From Microbacterium sp. oral taxon 186 str. F0373 (GTDB taxonomy: Bacteria; Actinomycetota; Actinomycetes; Actinomycetales; Microbacteriaceae): a stretch of DNA of 64,000 nucleotides. The notes beneath the pieces are model-generated. The model was not told the DNA's origin and searched no databases. It saw nothing but the letters and a program-made list of their open reading frames with translations. The stretch is from assembly GCF_000411455.1 (NCBI RefSeq), contig NZ_KE150458.1, positions 508,876 through 572,875 on the forward strand, in the 5' to 3' direction. A program made the translations under genes and the position numbers. Positions 22,735 to 32,448 of this stretch are shown here, in pieces (position 1 is the first letter of the stretch; every line of letters starts with the position of its first letter).

Positions 22735-24396
22735 CTAACCGGCTGCCGCCCGTCCCGCGATGCGACCGGAGAAGAGGCATCCGCCGACGAAGGTGCCCTC
22801 CAGAGCCCGGTAGCCGTGCACACCGCCGCCGCCGAAGCCCGCCGCCTCACCGGCGGCGAACAGCCCCGGGATCACGGAGCCCTGTTCGTCCAACACCCGT
22901 GCCGACAGGTCTGTCTTGATGCCCCCGAGCGACTTCCGCGTGAGGACGTGGAGCTTGACGGCGATCAGCGGTCCGTTCGCCGGGTCGAGGATCCGGTGAG
23001 GTGCGGCGGTGCGGATGAGGCGGTCGCCGCGGAACGCGCGTGCGGATCTGAGCATCGCGATCTGCGCATCCTTCGTGAAGTCGTTGGCGATCTCGCGGTC
23101 GCGCGCCTCGATCTCGCGGCGCACGAGCTCCGGGTCGAGCACCTCGCCGCCGGGAAGGGCCCGCATGCCCTCGATCAACTCGTCCAACGACCTGCGGACG
23201 ACGAAATCGGCTCCCCGGTCCATGAAGGCTTTGACGGGACCTGCGGCTCCCTTGCCGAGTCGCGAACGCAGCAGCAGACGCACGTCTTTCCCGGTGAGGT
23301 CGGGATTCTGCTCGCTCCCGGAGAGCGTGAACTCCTTTTCGATGATCTTCTGCGACAGCACGAACCAGGAATGGTCATGTCCCGTGCGCCGCAGGTGCGC
23401 CAGTGTGCCGAGCGTGTCGAACCCGGGGTACAACGGCACCGGGAGGCGCGCACCCGTCGCCTCGAGCCACACCGACGACGGGCCCGGGAGAATCCGGATG
23501 CCGTGGTTCGGCCAGATCGGACTCCAGTTCTGGATGCCCTCGACGTAGTGCCACATGCGGTCCCCGTTGATCAGGTGCGCCCCGGCCGCCCGCGCGACGG
23601 GCTGCATGGACCCGTCGACGTACGCGGGGACGCCCGTGATCATCCGCGTCGGCGGCGTGCCCAATCGCGCCGGCCACTGTGCGCGGACGAGATCGTGGTT
23701 GCCGCCGATGCCGCCGGAGGACACGATCGTCGCGGCCGCGAGGATCTCGAACGAGCCGACGACGTCCCGCGACGTCTGCTCTCCTCGCGCGGCCGCTGAG
23801 GGGGCGAGCACGTCGCCGTGCGCGCCCGTCACACCCCCCGCGTGGGTCATCAGCGCCGTGACGCGGTGGCGGGGGAGGATCGTGATGCGCCCGGCCGCTT
23901 CCGCGGCCTCCACGGACGCCTGGAACGGCGCGACCAGTCCTGGGCCTGTGCCCCAGGTGATGTGGAACCGCGGCACAGAGTTTCCCGGGCCCGTCGCGTT
24001 GTATCCACCGCGCTCCGCCCATCCGACGACGGGGAAGAAGCCGACCCCCTTCTCCCTCAACCAGGCCCGCTTCTCTCCGCTCGCGAAGTCGAGGTAGGCC
24101 TCGGCCCACTGGCGCGGCCAATGATCATCGTCGCGGTCGAACTGCGCCGTGGCGAACCAGTCCTGACGGGCGAGCTCGAGGGAGTCGGAGATTCCGAGCC
24201 GTCGCTGCTCCGGAGAATCGACGAAGAACAGGCCGCCGAACGACCAGAACGCCTGGCCGCCGAGGTTGGCGCGTGGTTCCTGGTCGACGATGATCACGCG
24301 TCGCCCGGCGGCGGCCGCTTCCGTCGCGGCCACGAGCCCGGCAAGGCCCCACCCGATCACGAGCACGTCCGCCTCGTGATGCTGTGACTGTGCCAT
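22735..24396 (-). CDS. FAD-binding dehydrogenase (fumarate reductase / KstD-like flavoprotein)
   Basis: A 553-residue flavoprotein. The N-terminal dinucleotide-binding motif VIGWGLAGLVAATEAAAAG is followed by a Glu/Asp-ended strand (VIIVDQEP). The C-terminal FAD-binding block is GLFAAGEAAGFGGGGVHGYR. Members oxidise or reduce carbon-carbon bonds next to a carbonyl, including 3-ketosteroids and dicarboxylates; this subgroup is mostly uncharacterised. It is last in a possible mscS-glbO-dehydrogenase set, 41 bases after the globin gene. Confidence 0.88.
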   Translation of the reverse strand: MAQSQHHEADVLVIGWGLAGLVAATEAAAAGRRVIIVDQEPRANLGGQAFWSFGGLFFVDSPEQRRLGISDSLELARQDWFATAQFDRDDDHWPRQWAEAYLDFASGEKRAWLREKGVGFFPVVGWAERGGYNATGPGNSVPRFHITWGTGPGLVAPFQASVEAAEAAGRITILPRHRVTALMTHAGGVTGAHGDVLAPSAAARGEQTSRDVVGSFEILAAATIVSSGGIGGNHDLVRAQWPARLGTPPTRMITGVPAYVDGSMQPVARAAGAHLINGDRMWHYVEGIQNWSPIWPNHGIRILPGPSSVWLEATGARLPVPLYPGFDTLGTLAHLRRTGHDHSWFVLSQKIIEKEFTLSGSEQNPDLTGKDVRLLLRSRLGKGAAGPVKAFMDRGADFVVRRSLDELIEGMRALPGGEVLDPELVRREIEARDREIANDFTKDAQIAMLRSARAFRGDRLIRTAAPHRILDPANGPLIAVKLHVLTRKSLGGIKTDLSARVLDEQGSVIPGLFAAGEAAGFGGGGVHGYRALEGTFVGGCLFSGRIAGRAAAG

Positions 24397-24437
24397 CGTC
24401 GACTCCTTCGTCGTGGTCCCGTGCCCGAGGGGGAGCG

Positions 24438-24896
24438 TCAGGTCGTCGGATCCGAGGGATGAAGCGGTAGCGAGGATGCCGTGGGGGTCCGTTCGGGACC
24501 GATCCCACTCGGCTCGAATGTGTTCACCATGGCATGCGCGGCGCGCTGGAGGTAGTCCCAGAGTGTGGCTTCGTGCAGCGGAGACAGCTCAAGCTCGTCG
24601 ACGGCACGGCGCATGTGCGTCAACCATCGATCCCGCGCGTCCGGATTGACGTGGAAGGGCATGTGCCGCATGCGCAGACGTGGATGCCCGCGTCGTTCGC
24701 TGTACGTCGTCGGTCCGCCCCAGTACTGCTCGAGGAAGAGGGTGAGCCGCTCGGCGGCGGGGCCCAGGTCGTCCTCGGGATACATCGGCTTGAGCACGTC
24801 ATCGGCGGCCACGCCGCGGTAGAAGGCATCCACGAGCCGCACGAAGGTCTCGTGCCCGCCGACCTGCGCATAGAACGTCTCCGCGTCGTCGCTCAC
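24438..24896 (-). CDS. glbO: group II truncated haemoglobin
   Basis: A 152-residue globin. FYAQVGGHETFVRLVDAFY at the start and YWGGPTTYSERRGHPRLRMRH in the middle are typical of group II truncated globins, the latter holding the proximal His region. These bind oxygen or nitric oxide and help respiration or peroxide handling. The ATG overlaps the MscS stop by 4 bases. A short Pro/Thr-rich tail follows the globin fold. Confidence 0.93.
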   Translation of the reverse strand: MSDDAETFYAQVGGHETFVRLVDAFYRGVAADDVLKPMYPEDDLGPAAERLTLFLEQYWGGPTTYSERRGHPRLRMRHMPFHVNPDARDRWLTHMRRAVDELELSPLHEATLWDYLQRAAHAMVNTFEPSGIGPERTPTASSLPLHPSDPTT

Positions 24897-26038
24897 GAAC
24901 TCTCCTCATCCGTCTTCTTCGGTGTCGTCGTCGAGCCGTCCGGGGACGTCGCGGCATCCGCCCCGCCGGAGGCCGTCGGCGCGGGGGCCGCCTTTCCGCC
25001 GCGCTTGGGCTTCCAGATGCCCTTGCCGTCCGCCGTCGCGACGGGTGTCGGCCGCGTGCGCGGCGGGTTGGCGCCGCGCACGCGCTGGGCGCCCTCGAGG
25101 CCGGCCAGCATGACCGTGTTCATCGACGGAAGGGTGACGCCCATGTCGTCCATCGCCCGCTTCAGACGCATCCTCAGTTCCCGGGCGACATCGTCCTTCG
25201 CGTTGGCACGCGTCTTCATGACGAGACGGATGACGAGCGCGTCCCCGGTGATCGACTCCAGGCCCCACACCTCGGGCTGCTCGATCACGCGGGTTCGCCA
25301 CTTCGGATCCTTCGCGAGGTTCTTCGCCGTGGCGAGCATGGTCTTCTCGACCTGATCGATCTCGACGTCGACCGGCAGAGCGAGGTCGATGATCACACGA
25401 GACCATCCCTGGGACATGTTGCCGATGCGGGTGATCTCGCCGTTGCGCACATACCAGAGTGTCCCGTTGACGTCCCGGACGTGCGTGATGCGGACGCTGA
25501 CGTACTCCACGATGCCGGTGGCCAGACCCAGATCGACGACGTCGCCGATGCCGACCTGATCCTCGGCGACGATGAAGATGCCGTTGAGCACATCCTTGAC
25601 GATGTTCTGCGCACCGAAGCCGAGGCCGGCGCCGATGGCCGCCGACAGCAGCGCGAAGGAGCCGAGCGCGCTGGGAGCGAGCACGTTGAAGGTCAGCAGG
25701 ATGGCGATGGTGACGATCGCGACGTTGACGATGTTCTGCAGGATCGACCCGAGCGTGCGGGTGCGCTGCACGAGCCGCATGGCGGCGAGCGGTGAGCGCT
25801 CCAACGCCTGCGTGTCATCGACGTTGGCCTTGCTCTTGGCGCCGGAGACGATCCGGTTGACGATCCTCCGGATGACCAGGCGCAGCACCCACGAGACGAT
25901 GAACGCACCGACGATGATGCCCGCGATCGTGAGGAGGTTCACGCCGGCCTCGCCCAGCCAGGTGAGGATCGCCGTCCACACCCCGGGGTCGATCACGGGG
26001 GCCGTCGCTCCGCCGCCGGAGTCAGAGAAGTACCGCAT
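24893..26038 (-). CDS. MscS-family mechanosensitive ion channel
   Basis: A 381-residue channel. Helices lie at about residues 15-45, 80-105 and 110-135; the pore helix has the Gly/Ala pattern (ALLSAAIGAGLGFGAQNIVKDVLNG), followed by the beta domain (GIGDVVDLGLATGIVEYVSVR). A disordered Lys/Pro/Ser tail of about 60 residues ends the protein. ATG 26038 is 7 bases after a TAGGAT -10 box (26051-26046), so it is probably leaderless. It opens under osmotic downshock. Confidence 0.92.
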   Translation of the reverse strand: MRYFSDSGGGATAPVIDPGVWTAILTWLGEAGVNLLTIAGIIVGAFIVSWVLRLVIRRIVNRIVSGAKSKANVDDTQALERSPLAAMRLVQRTRTLGSILQNIVNVAIVTIAILLTFNVLAPSALGSFALLSAAIGAGLGFGAQNIVKDVLNGIFIVAEDQVGIGDVVDLGLATGIVEYVSVRITHVRDVNGTLWYVRNGEITRIGNMSQGWSRVIIDLALPVDVEIDQVEKTMLATAKNLAKDPKWRTRVIEQPEVWGLESITGDALVIRLVMKTRANAKDDVARELRMRLKRAMDDMGVTLPSMNTVMLAGLEGAQRVRGANPPRTRPTPVATADGKGIWKPKRGGKAAPAPTASGGADAATSPDGSTTTPKKTDEESS

Positions 26039-26048
26039 CTCCTCGATC

Positions 26049-26771
26049 CTAACGAGGCCGGCTCTGCCCGTTCTGGGAACCCGCGGGGGAGTCGTCGACC
26101 CACCCACCCCAATGGGCGATGATGACGGCCTGAATGCGATCTCGCGCACCCAGCTTGGCGAGCACGCGACCGACGTGGGTCTTAACTGTCGTCTCGCTGA
26201 GAAACAGCTCGCGCGCGATCTCGGCGTTCGTCAGCCCGCGCGCCAGCGCGAAGAACACGTCCTTCTCCCGAGGCGTGAGCTCGCCCACCCGCGCCTCGAT
26301 GGCCGACCTCTCGGCATCGTCCACGGAGGGCGACGCGGGCGCCCGGACGCCGCGCCGACGCAGCACTTCACGGGTCACCCGCGGCGCCAGCACGGCATCG
26401 CCGGCTGCCACGGCGCGGATGGCCATCACCAGCGCGTTGCGCTCGACGTCCTTCAGCAGGAAGCCGCTGGCCCCGGCATCCAGAGCGCCGAAAGCGTACT
26501 CGTCGAGGTCGAACGTCGTGAGCACCAGCACCCGCGTCTCCGGCGCCTCGGCGACGACGCGCGCCGTCGCCGCCACACCGTCCAGGCGGGGCATGCGCAC
26601 GTCCATGAGCACCACGTCCGGCCGGAGGGCGATGCACAGGGCGACGGCGTCGGCGCCGTCGGCGGCTTCGCCCACCACCGTGATGTCGTGCTCCGCGTCG
26701 AGCACCAGCCCGAACCCGAGCCGGATGAGCTGCTGGTCGTCGGCGATCACGACACGGATCGGCTCTGTCAT
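26049..26771 (-). CDS. two-component response regulator, NarL/LuxR type
   Basis: A 240-residue regulator: a receiver domain (residues 1-120) with VVIADDQQLIR and the phosphorylated Asp in VVLMDVRMP, and a C-terminal LuxR helix-turn-helix (LTPREKDVFFALARGLTNAEIA, then LFLSETTVKTHVGRVL). ATG 26771 overlaps the kinase stop by 4 bases. It should respond to the upstream histidine kinase, which is frameshifted here, and probably controls the neighbouring ABC transporter. Confidence 0.94.
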   Translation of the reverse strand: MTEPIRVVIADDQQLIRLGFGLVLDAEHDITVVGEAADGADAVALCIALRPDVVLMDVRMPRLDGVAATARVVAEAPETRVLVLTTFDLDEYAFGALDAGASGFLLKDVERNALVMAIRAVAAGDAVLAPRVTREVLRRRGVRAPASPSVDDAERSAIEARVGELTPREKDVFFALARGLTNAEIARELFLSETTVKTHVGRVLAKLGARDRIQAVIIAHWGGWVDDSPAGSQNGQSRPR

Positions 26772-27945
26772 GCCGACGTCCTCTCCGGCGGTCTCGGCAC
26801 GGTCAGCCGGACACGCCACCGGCCGTCGGGCCGGCGGCCCGCCTCCGCGACGCCGCCGACGCGAGCGGCGCGCTCGTGCAGTCCGCGGATGCCGTAGCCT
26901 CCGCCGGATGCAGGCCCCTCGACCCCGTCGTTGACGACCTCGACGACCACTTCACTCGCCGTCGACGAGATGGTCACGGTCACCTCCTGCGCCGACGGCG
27001 CGTGCCGGATGACGTTGGTCAAACCCTCCTGCACCACGCGCGCGACGGCCAGGCGTACGGGGAGATCTGAAATCTCGCCACCGGTGGTCCGCAGCACGAC
27101 GGGCACGCCCGCGCTTCGGGCGGCCGCGACGGCGTCACGGACGGTGTCGCCGTCGAGCGGCGCCAGCGGCGCCCGCTGGGCGTCGCCATCTCGCAGCACA
27201 CCCAGCATGGCGCGCATCTGGTCGAGCGCCCCCCCCGGCCGGTCGTCGCGATCTGCGCCGTCGCTGCGCGCGCACGTGGCGCGTCATCCGTCGCCGTCGC
27301 CCCCTCAGCCAGCGCGACCATCACCGTGAGCGAGTGCGACACGACGTCATGCATCTCCCGCGCGATGCGCGCGCGCTCGGTGGCAGCGGCGAGCTGCGCC
27401 TGCTGGGCACGCTCCGCCCACAGCCGACGAGAGGTCTCCATCAAGGCGGCGACATAGCGCGCGCGATTTCCGACATTGACGCCGACCAGGCACCCGACGA
27501 GAAGTCCCACCGCGAGAGCCGCGCACCCGTTGACCGCCGTGGACCAGGGCAGCACGCCGACCAGGACGGTGACTCCGGCAGCCATCGCCGCCCCACCGAC
27601 GACGATCCCCGACGCGATCCACGCGGCCGAGGACCCCGCGTACACGGCGACGGCGTAGACGGCGACGGCCGTCGTAGCCGCCCCCACACCCGCACCGGAT
27701 GACACGGCGAGAACGGCGCCCACCGCCGCGAGTGAAAACGGCACCAGTGGGAGACGGCGACGCCAGAGCATCGCCACGCACGCGAGGGTGAGCACGACGA
27801 CGACGATGGGACGCACCCCCGTCCACAGCCGCGCGTCGCCGGCGAAATCTTCCCGTCCTGGGGCGGGAAACGTCACCAGCGCGGTGAGAAGAGCGACGAT
27901 GACGTCGGTCAGGCGAGGATGGCGCGCCCAGAAGCGGCGGATCAC
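26768..27945 (-). pseudogene. sensor histidine kinase (NarX/DesK class), frameshifted
   Basis: The first frame (27945 to about 27237) gives five or six membrane helices and the HisKA_3 block AREMHDVVSHSLTVMVAL. The second (about 27228 to 26768) gives DQMRAMLGVLRDG-like text, the ATPase N box QEGLTNVIRHAP and G box YGIRGLHERA. They join only if the run of eight Cs at 27229-27236 (Gs in the gene) is changed to six or nine. This is a real frameshift, a switchable tract or a sequencing error. GTG 27945 overlaps a short frame (GTGA). Confidence 0.85.
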
Positions 27946-27993
27946 GCCGGGTGGACGCGGAAGCCGCAGCTCTCAGCGGTCATCTCCTCCAGC

Positions 27994-28809
27994 TCAGGCG
28001 TCCCGACCGCGCAGGCTCGCCCAGGCTCCGAGAAGCAGCGCGGCAGGCCATGCGGCGAGGGTCGCCACGCCTCGCAGCACGTCCTCACCACCGGCGGTGG
28101 TCGCGGACTACGCCCCCGACACCGGCAGATAGGCGCTGGCATCCACGATCCACTTCCAGCCCTCGCCGGCGAAGGAGAACATGCTGAGGACGATCGGCAG
28201 CACGAAAAGCACGCCCACGGTCGCCGCGATCGCGCCGGCACCGTTACGCACGATGAAGCCGAAGCCGAGACCGATCAACGCGAACGTCGCCATGGCGAAA
28301 ACGCCCGCCAGCAGCGGGAACCACGACGTCTTGGGGTCGGACCAGTCGATCGCGGTCTTGAGGATCGGGGCCGTCGCCAGGGCGGCGATCGCGTAGGTGA
28401 TCGCCGTCGTCACGGCCAGCACCACGGCCACGACGAGAGCCTTGGCGACGAGCACCGCGCCACGGCGCGGCTCCGCGGTCAGGGTGGAGCGGATCATGCC
28501 CGTGGAGTACTCGCCGGTGATGGCGATCGCTCCCAGGATGCCGGCGACGAGCATCGTGAACTGCATCGGCATGACGATGACCATCACCGGTGCGAACCCC
28601 GCGTCGAAGTCGCGCAATGCGGAGGCCATCAACAGCGAGATGCCGACGGACAGAGCGACGGTGATCGCGAGTGACCACCAGGTCGAGCGCAGCGACAGGA
28701 GCTTGAGCCACTCGCTGCGAACGACGCGGGGGAAGGTGAGGTGGTACGGCGAGCGGGGGGCAGGCGTCGGCGAGGCGGTCGATGCCGTGGGGGCGGTCGC
28801 GGTGCTCAT
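27994..28809 (-). pseudogene. ABC-2 type permease with premature in-frame TAG
   Basis: Codons from ATG 28809 give an ABC-2 permease with five helices (TWWSLAITVALSVGISLL onward) and stop at TAG 28110-28108 after LPVSGA. Reading on in the same frame gives another 37 residues, including ATLAAWPAALLLGAWASL and a final RGRDA, which is the expected last helix and C-terminal text of such permeases, then TGA at 27996-27994. One base change therefore appears to have removed the sixth helix. It overlaps the ATPase stop by 4 bases. Confidence 0.75.
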
Positions 28810-29717
28810 GCGATCTCCTTCGTCTTGTACTGGACGGCGCCTTCGGTGAGCGCCATGTAGGCCTCTTCGAGCGAACCGGTTCGTGGTGTGAGCTCGTGCA
28901 GGGGGATGCCGCGCTCAGCGGCGAGGTCGCCGATCGCGCGAGCGCTGACGCCTGCGACGAGCAGTCCTCCGTCGCCGGCATCGGTCACCGTGACGTCCGG
29001 CGAGCCGAGCGCTGCGGCGAGATCGGATGCGCGCGGGGTACGGACGAGCACCTCGTTGCGCGTCCATGCCCGCACCAGCTCGGGAAGGGGCGCGTCGGCG
29101 ATCACGCGTCCGCGACCGAGGACGATCACGTGGTCGGCGGTCTGCGACATCTCACTCATCAGGTGGCTCGACAGCAGCACGGTGCGGCCTTCTCCCGCCA
29201 GATGACGCACGAGCTGACGCACCCACCGCACGCCTTCGGGGTCGAGGCCGTTGACCGGCTCGTCGAGAATCAGCGTCTGCGGGTCGCCGAGAAGCGCCGC
29301 CGCGATGCCGAGTCGCTGTCCCATGCCGAGGGAGAACTTCCCTGCGCGCTTGCCCGCGACAGCCTCGAGACCGGTGAGGGCGATGACCTCGTCGACGCGC
29401 GTGTTCGCGATGCCGTGGGTCGCCGCCATGGCACGCAGGTGCCCACGCGCCGAACGCCCCGTGTGCACGGCTTTCGCATCGAGCAGCACGCCGACCTCCG
29501 TGAGCGGTGAACGACTCTGCGTGTACCGGTGCCCACCGACACTCACGCGGCCCGCCGACGGGGCGTCGAGCCCGACGATCATGCGCATGGTCGTCGACTT
29601 TCCGGCGCCATTGGGCCCGAGAAAGCCGGTCACCTGCCCGGGTCGCACCGTGAACGAGACATCGTCAACGGCGGTGGTGCTTCCGTATCTCTTCGTGAGG
29701 TTCTCAGCAACAATCAT
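28806..29717 (-). CDS. ABC transporter ATP-binding protein
   Basis: A 303-residue ATPase of the drug/bacitracin-export type: Walker A GPNGAGKST (about residue 35), signature FSLGMGQRLGIA, Walker B LILDEPVNGLDPEG and H-loop SSHLMSEM, with a C-terminal extension. It pairs with the damaged permease downstream and the two-component system beyond. The ATG is 6 bases after a TAGCGT -10 box, a leaderless arrangement. The substrate is unknown; peptide antibiotic export is typical of such operons. Confidence 0.93.
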   Translation of the reverse strand: MIVAENLTKRYGSTTAVDDVSFTVRPGQVTGFLGPNGAGKSTTMRMIVGLDAPSAGRVSVGGHRYTQSRSPLTEVGVLLDAKAVHTGRSARGHLRAMAATHGIANTRVDEVIALTGLEAVAGKRAGKFSLGMGQRLGIAAALLGDPQTLILDEPVNGLDPEGVRWVRQLVRHLAGEGRTVLLSSHLMSEMSQTADHVIVLGRGRVIADAPLPELVRAWTRNEVLVRTPRASDLAAALGSPDVTVTDAGDGGLLVAGVSARAIGDLAAERGIPLHELTPRTGSLEEAYMALTEGAVQYKTKEIA

Positions 29718-29771
29718 GCTTCGACGCTACGGCGACAGCGGTCGGCACCACATCCTGCGAGAGGATGAGAT

Positions 29772-29810
29772 CAGCCGCGCACCCTCGTCCGGACGAAGGA
29801 TGCGCGGCTG
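29772..29810 (-). terminator. terminator after pepN
   Basis: CAGCCGCGCA and TGCGCGGCTG form a perfect 10-bp outer stem, and TCGTCCGGACGA inside makes a second hairpin. It lies 18 bases after the pepN stop and before the ABC operon promoter. Confidence 0.8.
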
Positions 29811-29827
29811 AGCGTGGCGGGACGCGA

Positions 29828-32374
29828 TCAGCTGTCGGCGTCGCGCTCCTGCACAGCGAGGGCGCGCTCGACGCCCGCGAGGTTCTCGTTCACGAGTCGG
29901 CGGAGGGCCGCCGGGGCCTCGGTGTGCGAGGCGAGCCACTGACGGGTCGCGTCGCGCAACGCCAGAGAGGCGAGCGGCGCGGGATACAGCCCCGTGATGA
30001 GGTAGTTCGCGATCTGGTAGGTCCGCGACTCCCACACCGGCAGCAGCATGTCGAAGTACGGCTGGACGAACGATTCCAGCGCCGCGATGCCGGCGGGGTG
30101 CACGAATCCGAGAGCGGCGGAGCGCACGACGGTGTTCGGAAGGTCGGCGCTGTCGACGAGTGACGCCCAGGCCGCACGCTTGGCCTCGACCGTGGGCAGG
30201 GCCGCTTTCGCCTGCGCCGCGAACTCTCCGCCCTTCGCCGTGTTGTCCGCGGCCAGCGCCGCATCGATCTGCTCGGACGAGACGACGCCGCCGGCTGCCA
30301 ACGACACCAGCAGCGCCCACGAGAGGTCGGCGTCGATCTCGAGTTCAGGCAACGTCAGCTCACCGCCGCGCAGAGCGCGCACCGTCTCCCACTGTGCGGC
30401 CGTCGCCGCTGCGGAGGCGAAGGCCGTGACGAACTGGAGCTGACTGTCGCTGCCCGCCTCGGCGCCCTGAGCCAGCGCCCACAGGCCGTCGGCGACGCGC
30501 ACCCGCGCAGCCTCGCGCTTGTCGGGAGCGACGTACGCGTTCGCCGCGAGCTGCAGCTGCGCGAGGGTGGTGCGCACCGTCGTGGACTCGGTTTCGGCGC
30601 CGATGTTGCGCAGGACCAGATCGATGTAATCGGATGCCGACGCCTCGGCATCCCGTGTCTGATCCCAGGCCGCACCCCACACGAGCGAGCGCGCCAGCGG
30701 ATCGCTGATACCGGCGAGGTGGTCGATCGCGGTGGTCAGCGAGCGCGGGTCGAGACGGATCTTCGCGTAGGCGAGGTCCTCGTCGTTCAGGAGGATGAGG
30801 TCGGGCTGACGCTCGCCGACGAGTTCGGGCACCTCCGTGAGGTCGCCATCGACGTCGAGCTCGATGTGGCGTGTGCGCACGAGTGCCCCACCCTCGAGCG
30901 CGTAGAAGCCGACGCCGAGGCGATGCGGACGGATCGTCGGGTAATCGGCAGGCGCGGTCTGCACGATGGCGAACCGTGAGATGACGCCGTCATCGCCCAC
31001 GCGCAGCTCGGGTGCCAGCGTGTTGACGCCTGCGGTCTCGAGCCACTTCTGCGACCAGCCGGACAGGTCGCGGCCGCTCGTGGCCTCCAGCTCGACCAGC
31101 AGGTCGGACAGCTCGGTGTTGCCGAACGCGTGCTTCTGGAAGTACTGACCGACGCCGGCGAAGAAGGCGTCGATGCCCACCCACGCCGCCAGCTGCTTCA
31201 GCACGGAGCCACCCTTGGCGTAGGTGATGCCGTCGAAGTTGACCTGCACGTCTTCGAGGTCGTTGATCGTGGCGACGACCGGGTGCGTGGAGGGCAGCTG
31301 GTCCTGGCGGTACGCCCAGGTCTTCTCCATCGCGTTGAAGGTCGTCCACGCCTCGGTCCACTCGGTCGCCTCCGCGGTGGCGATCGTCGACGCCCACTCG
31401 GCGAAGGACTCGTTGAGCCAGAGGTCGTTCCACCACTTCATGGTCACCAGGTCGCCGAACCACATGTGCGCCAGCTCGTGCAGGATCGTGACGACGCGGC
31501 GCTCCTTGACGGCGTCGGTCACCTTGCTGCGGAACACGTACGTCTCGGTGAACGTCACGGCCCCGGCGTTCTCCATCGCGCCGGCGTTGAACTCGGGGAC
31601 GAAGAGCTGGTCATACTTGGCGAAGGGATAGGGGACGCCGAACTTCTCCTCGTAGTACGCGAACCCCTCACGCGTCTTGTCGAAGATGTACTCGGCATCC
31701 AGGTGCTTCCAGAGGCTCTTTCGGCCGTAGACGCCGAGCGGGATGACGGCGCCCGAGGCGCTGGTCAGCTCACTGAAGGTCGCTTCGTACGGGCCGGCGA
31801 CGATGGCGGTGATGTAGGACGAGATCCGCGGGGTGGGCTCGAACGCCCAGATCGCGGCGCCGCCATCGCCGGCCACCGGCTCGGGCGTGGGGGAGTTGGA
31901 GATCACCTTCCATGCGGCGGGTGCCGTGACGGTGAAGCGGAACGTCGCCTTCAGATCGGGCTGCTCGAACACGGCGAACACACGACGGGAGTCGGGAACC
32001 TCGAACTGCGAGTAGAGGTAGACCTCGCCGTCGACCGGGTCGACGAAGCGGTGCAGGCCCTCGCCGGTGTTGGTGTACAGGCAGTCGGCATCGACGATCA
32101 GCTCGTTCTGGGCGCGCAGACCCTCCAGCACGATGCGAGAGTCGCCGAAGGCGGACGTGTCCACGGGGGTGCCGTTGAGCGTGATCTCGCGGACGTCGCG
32201 GGCGATCAGGTCGATGAACGTCGACGCACCTTCGGTGGCGCCGAAACGCACGACCGTGCGTGAGCCGAACACCTCCGCCCCACGGGTGAGATCGAGCGCG
32301 ATGTCATACGACTGCGTGTCGACGATCGCGCGGCGCTCCTGCGCCTCGATGCGGGTGAGGTTCTCTCCAGGCAC
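29828..32374 (-). CDS. pepN: aminopeptidase N
   Basis: An 848-residue M1 metallopeptidase that removes N-terminal residues from peptides in the cytoplasm. The exopeptidase motif GAMEN and the zinc motif HELAHMWFGDL (with the downstream Glu in NESFAEWAS) lie around residues 265-330. The C-terminal half is helical ERAP1-like. I chose GTG 32374, preceded by GGGAG and giving the usual PGENLTR start of actinobacterial PepN; an ATG 13 codons earlier is possible but adds atypical sequence. Confidence 0.95.
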   Translation of the reverse strand: MPGENLTRIEAQERRAIVDTQSYDIALDLTRGAEVFGSRTVVRFGATEGASTFIDLIARDVREITLNGTPVDTSAFGDSRIVLEGLRAQNELIVDADCLYTNTGEGLHRFVDPVDGEVYLYSQFEVPDSRRVFAVFEQPDLKATFRFTVTAPAAWKVISNSPTPEPVAGDGGAAIWAFEPTPRISSYITAIVAGPYEATFSELTSASGAVIPLGVYGRKSLWKHLDAEYIFDKTREGFAYYEEKFGVPYPFAKYDQLFVPEFNAGAMENAGAVTFTETYVFRSKVTDAVKERRVVTILHELAHMWFGDLVTMKWWNDLWLNESFAEWASTIATAEATEWTEAWTTFNAMEKTWAYRQDQLPSTHPVVATINDLEDVQVNFDGITYAKGGSVLKQLAAWVGIDAFFAGVGQYFQKHAFGNTELSDLLVELEATSGRDLSGWSQKWLETAGVNTLAPELRVGDDGVISRFAIVQTAPADYPTIRPHRLGVGFYALEGGALVRTRHIELDVDGDLTEVPELVGERQPDLILLNDEDLAYAKIRLDPRSLTTAIDHLAGISDPLARSLVWGAAWDQTRDAEASASDYIDLVLRNIGAETESTTVRTTLAQLQLAANAYVAPDKREAARVRVADGLWALAQGAEAGSDSQLQFVTAFASAAATAAQWETVRALRGGELTLPELEIDADLSWALLVSLAAGGVVSSEQIDAALAADNTAKGGEFAAQAKAALPTVEAKRAAWASLVDSADLPNTVVRSAALGFVHPAGIAALESFVQPYFDMLLPVWESRTYQIANYLITGLYPAPLASLALRDATRQWLASHTEAPAALRRLVNENLAGVERALAVQERDADS

Positions 32375-32448
32375 TGCGGTACTCCCGTGGGTGAGGGGTG
32401 GGGTCTGAACCATCCGGCACTGCTGGCGCCGACGGCAACCCATCCAGC

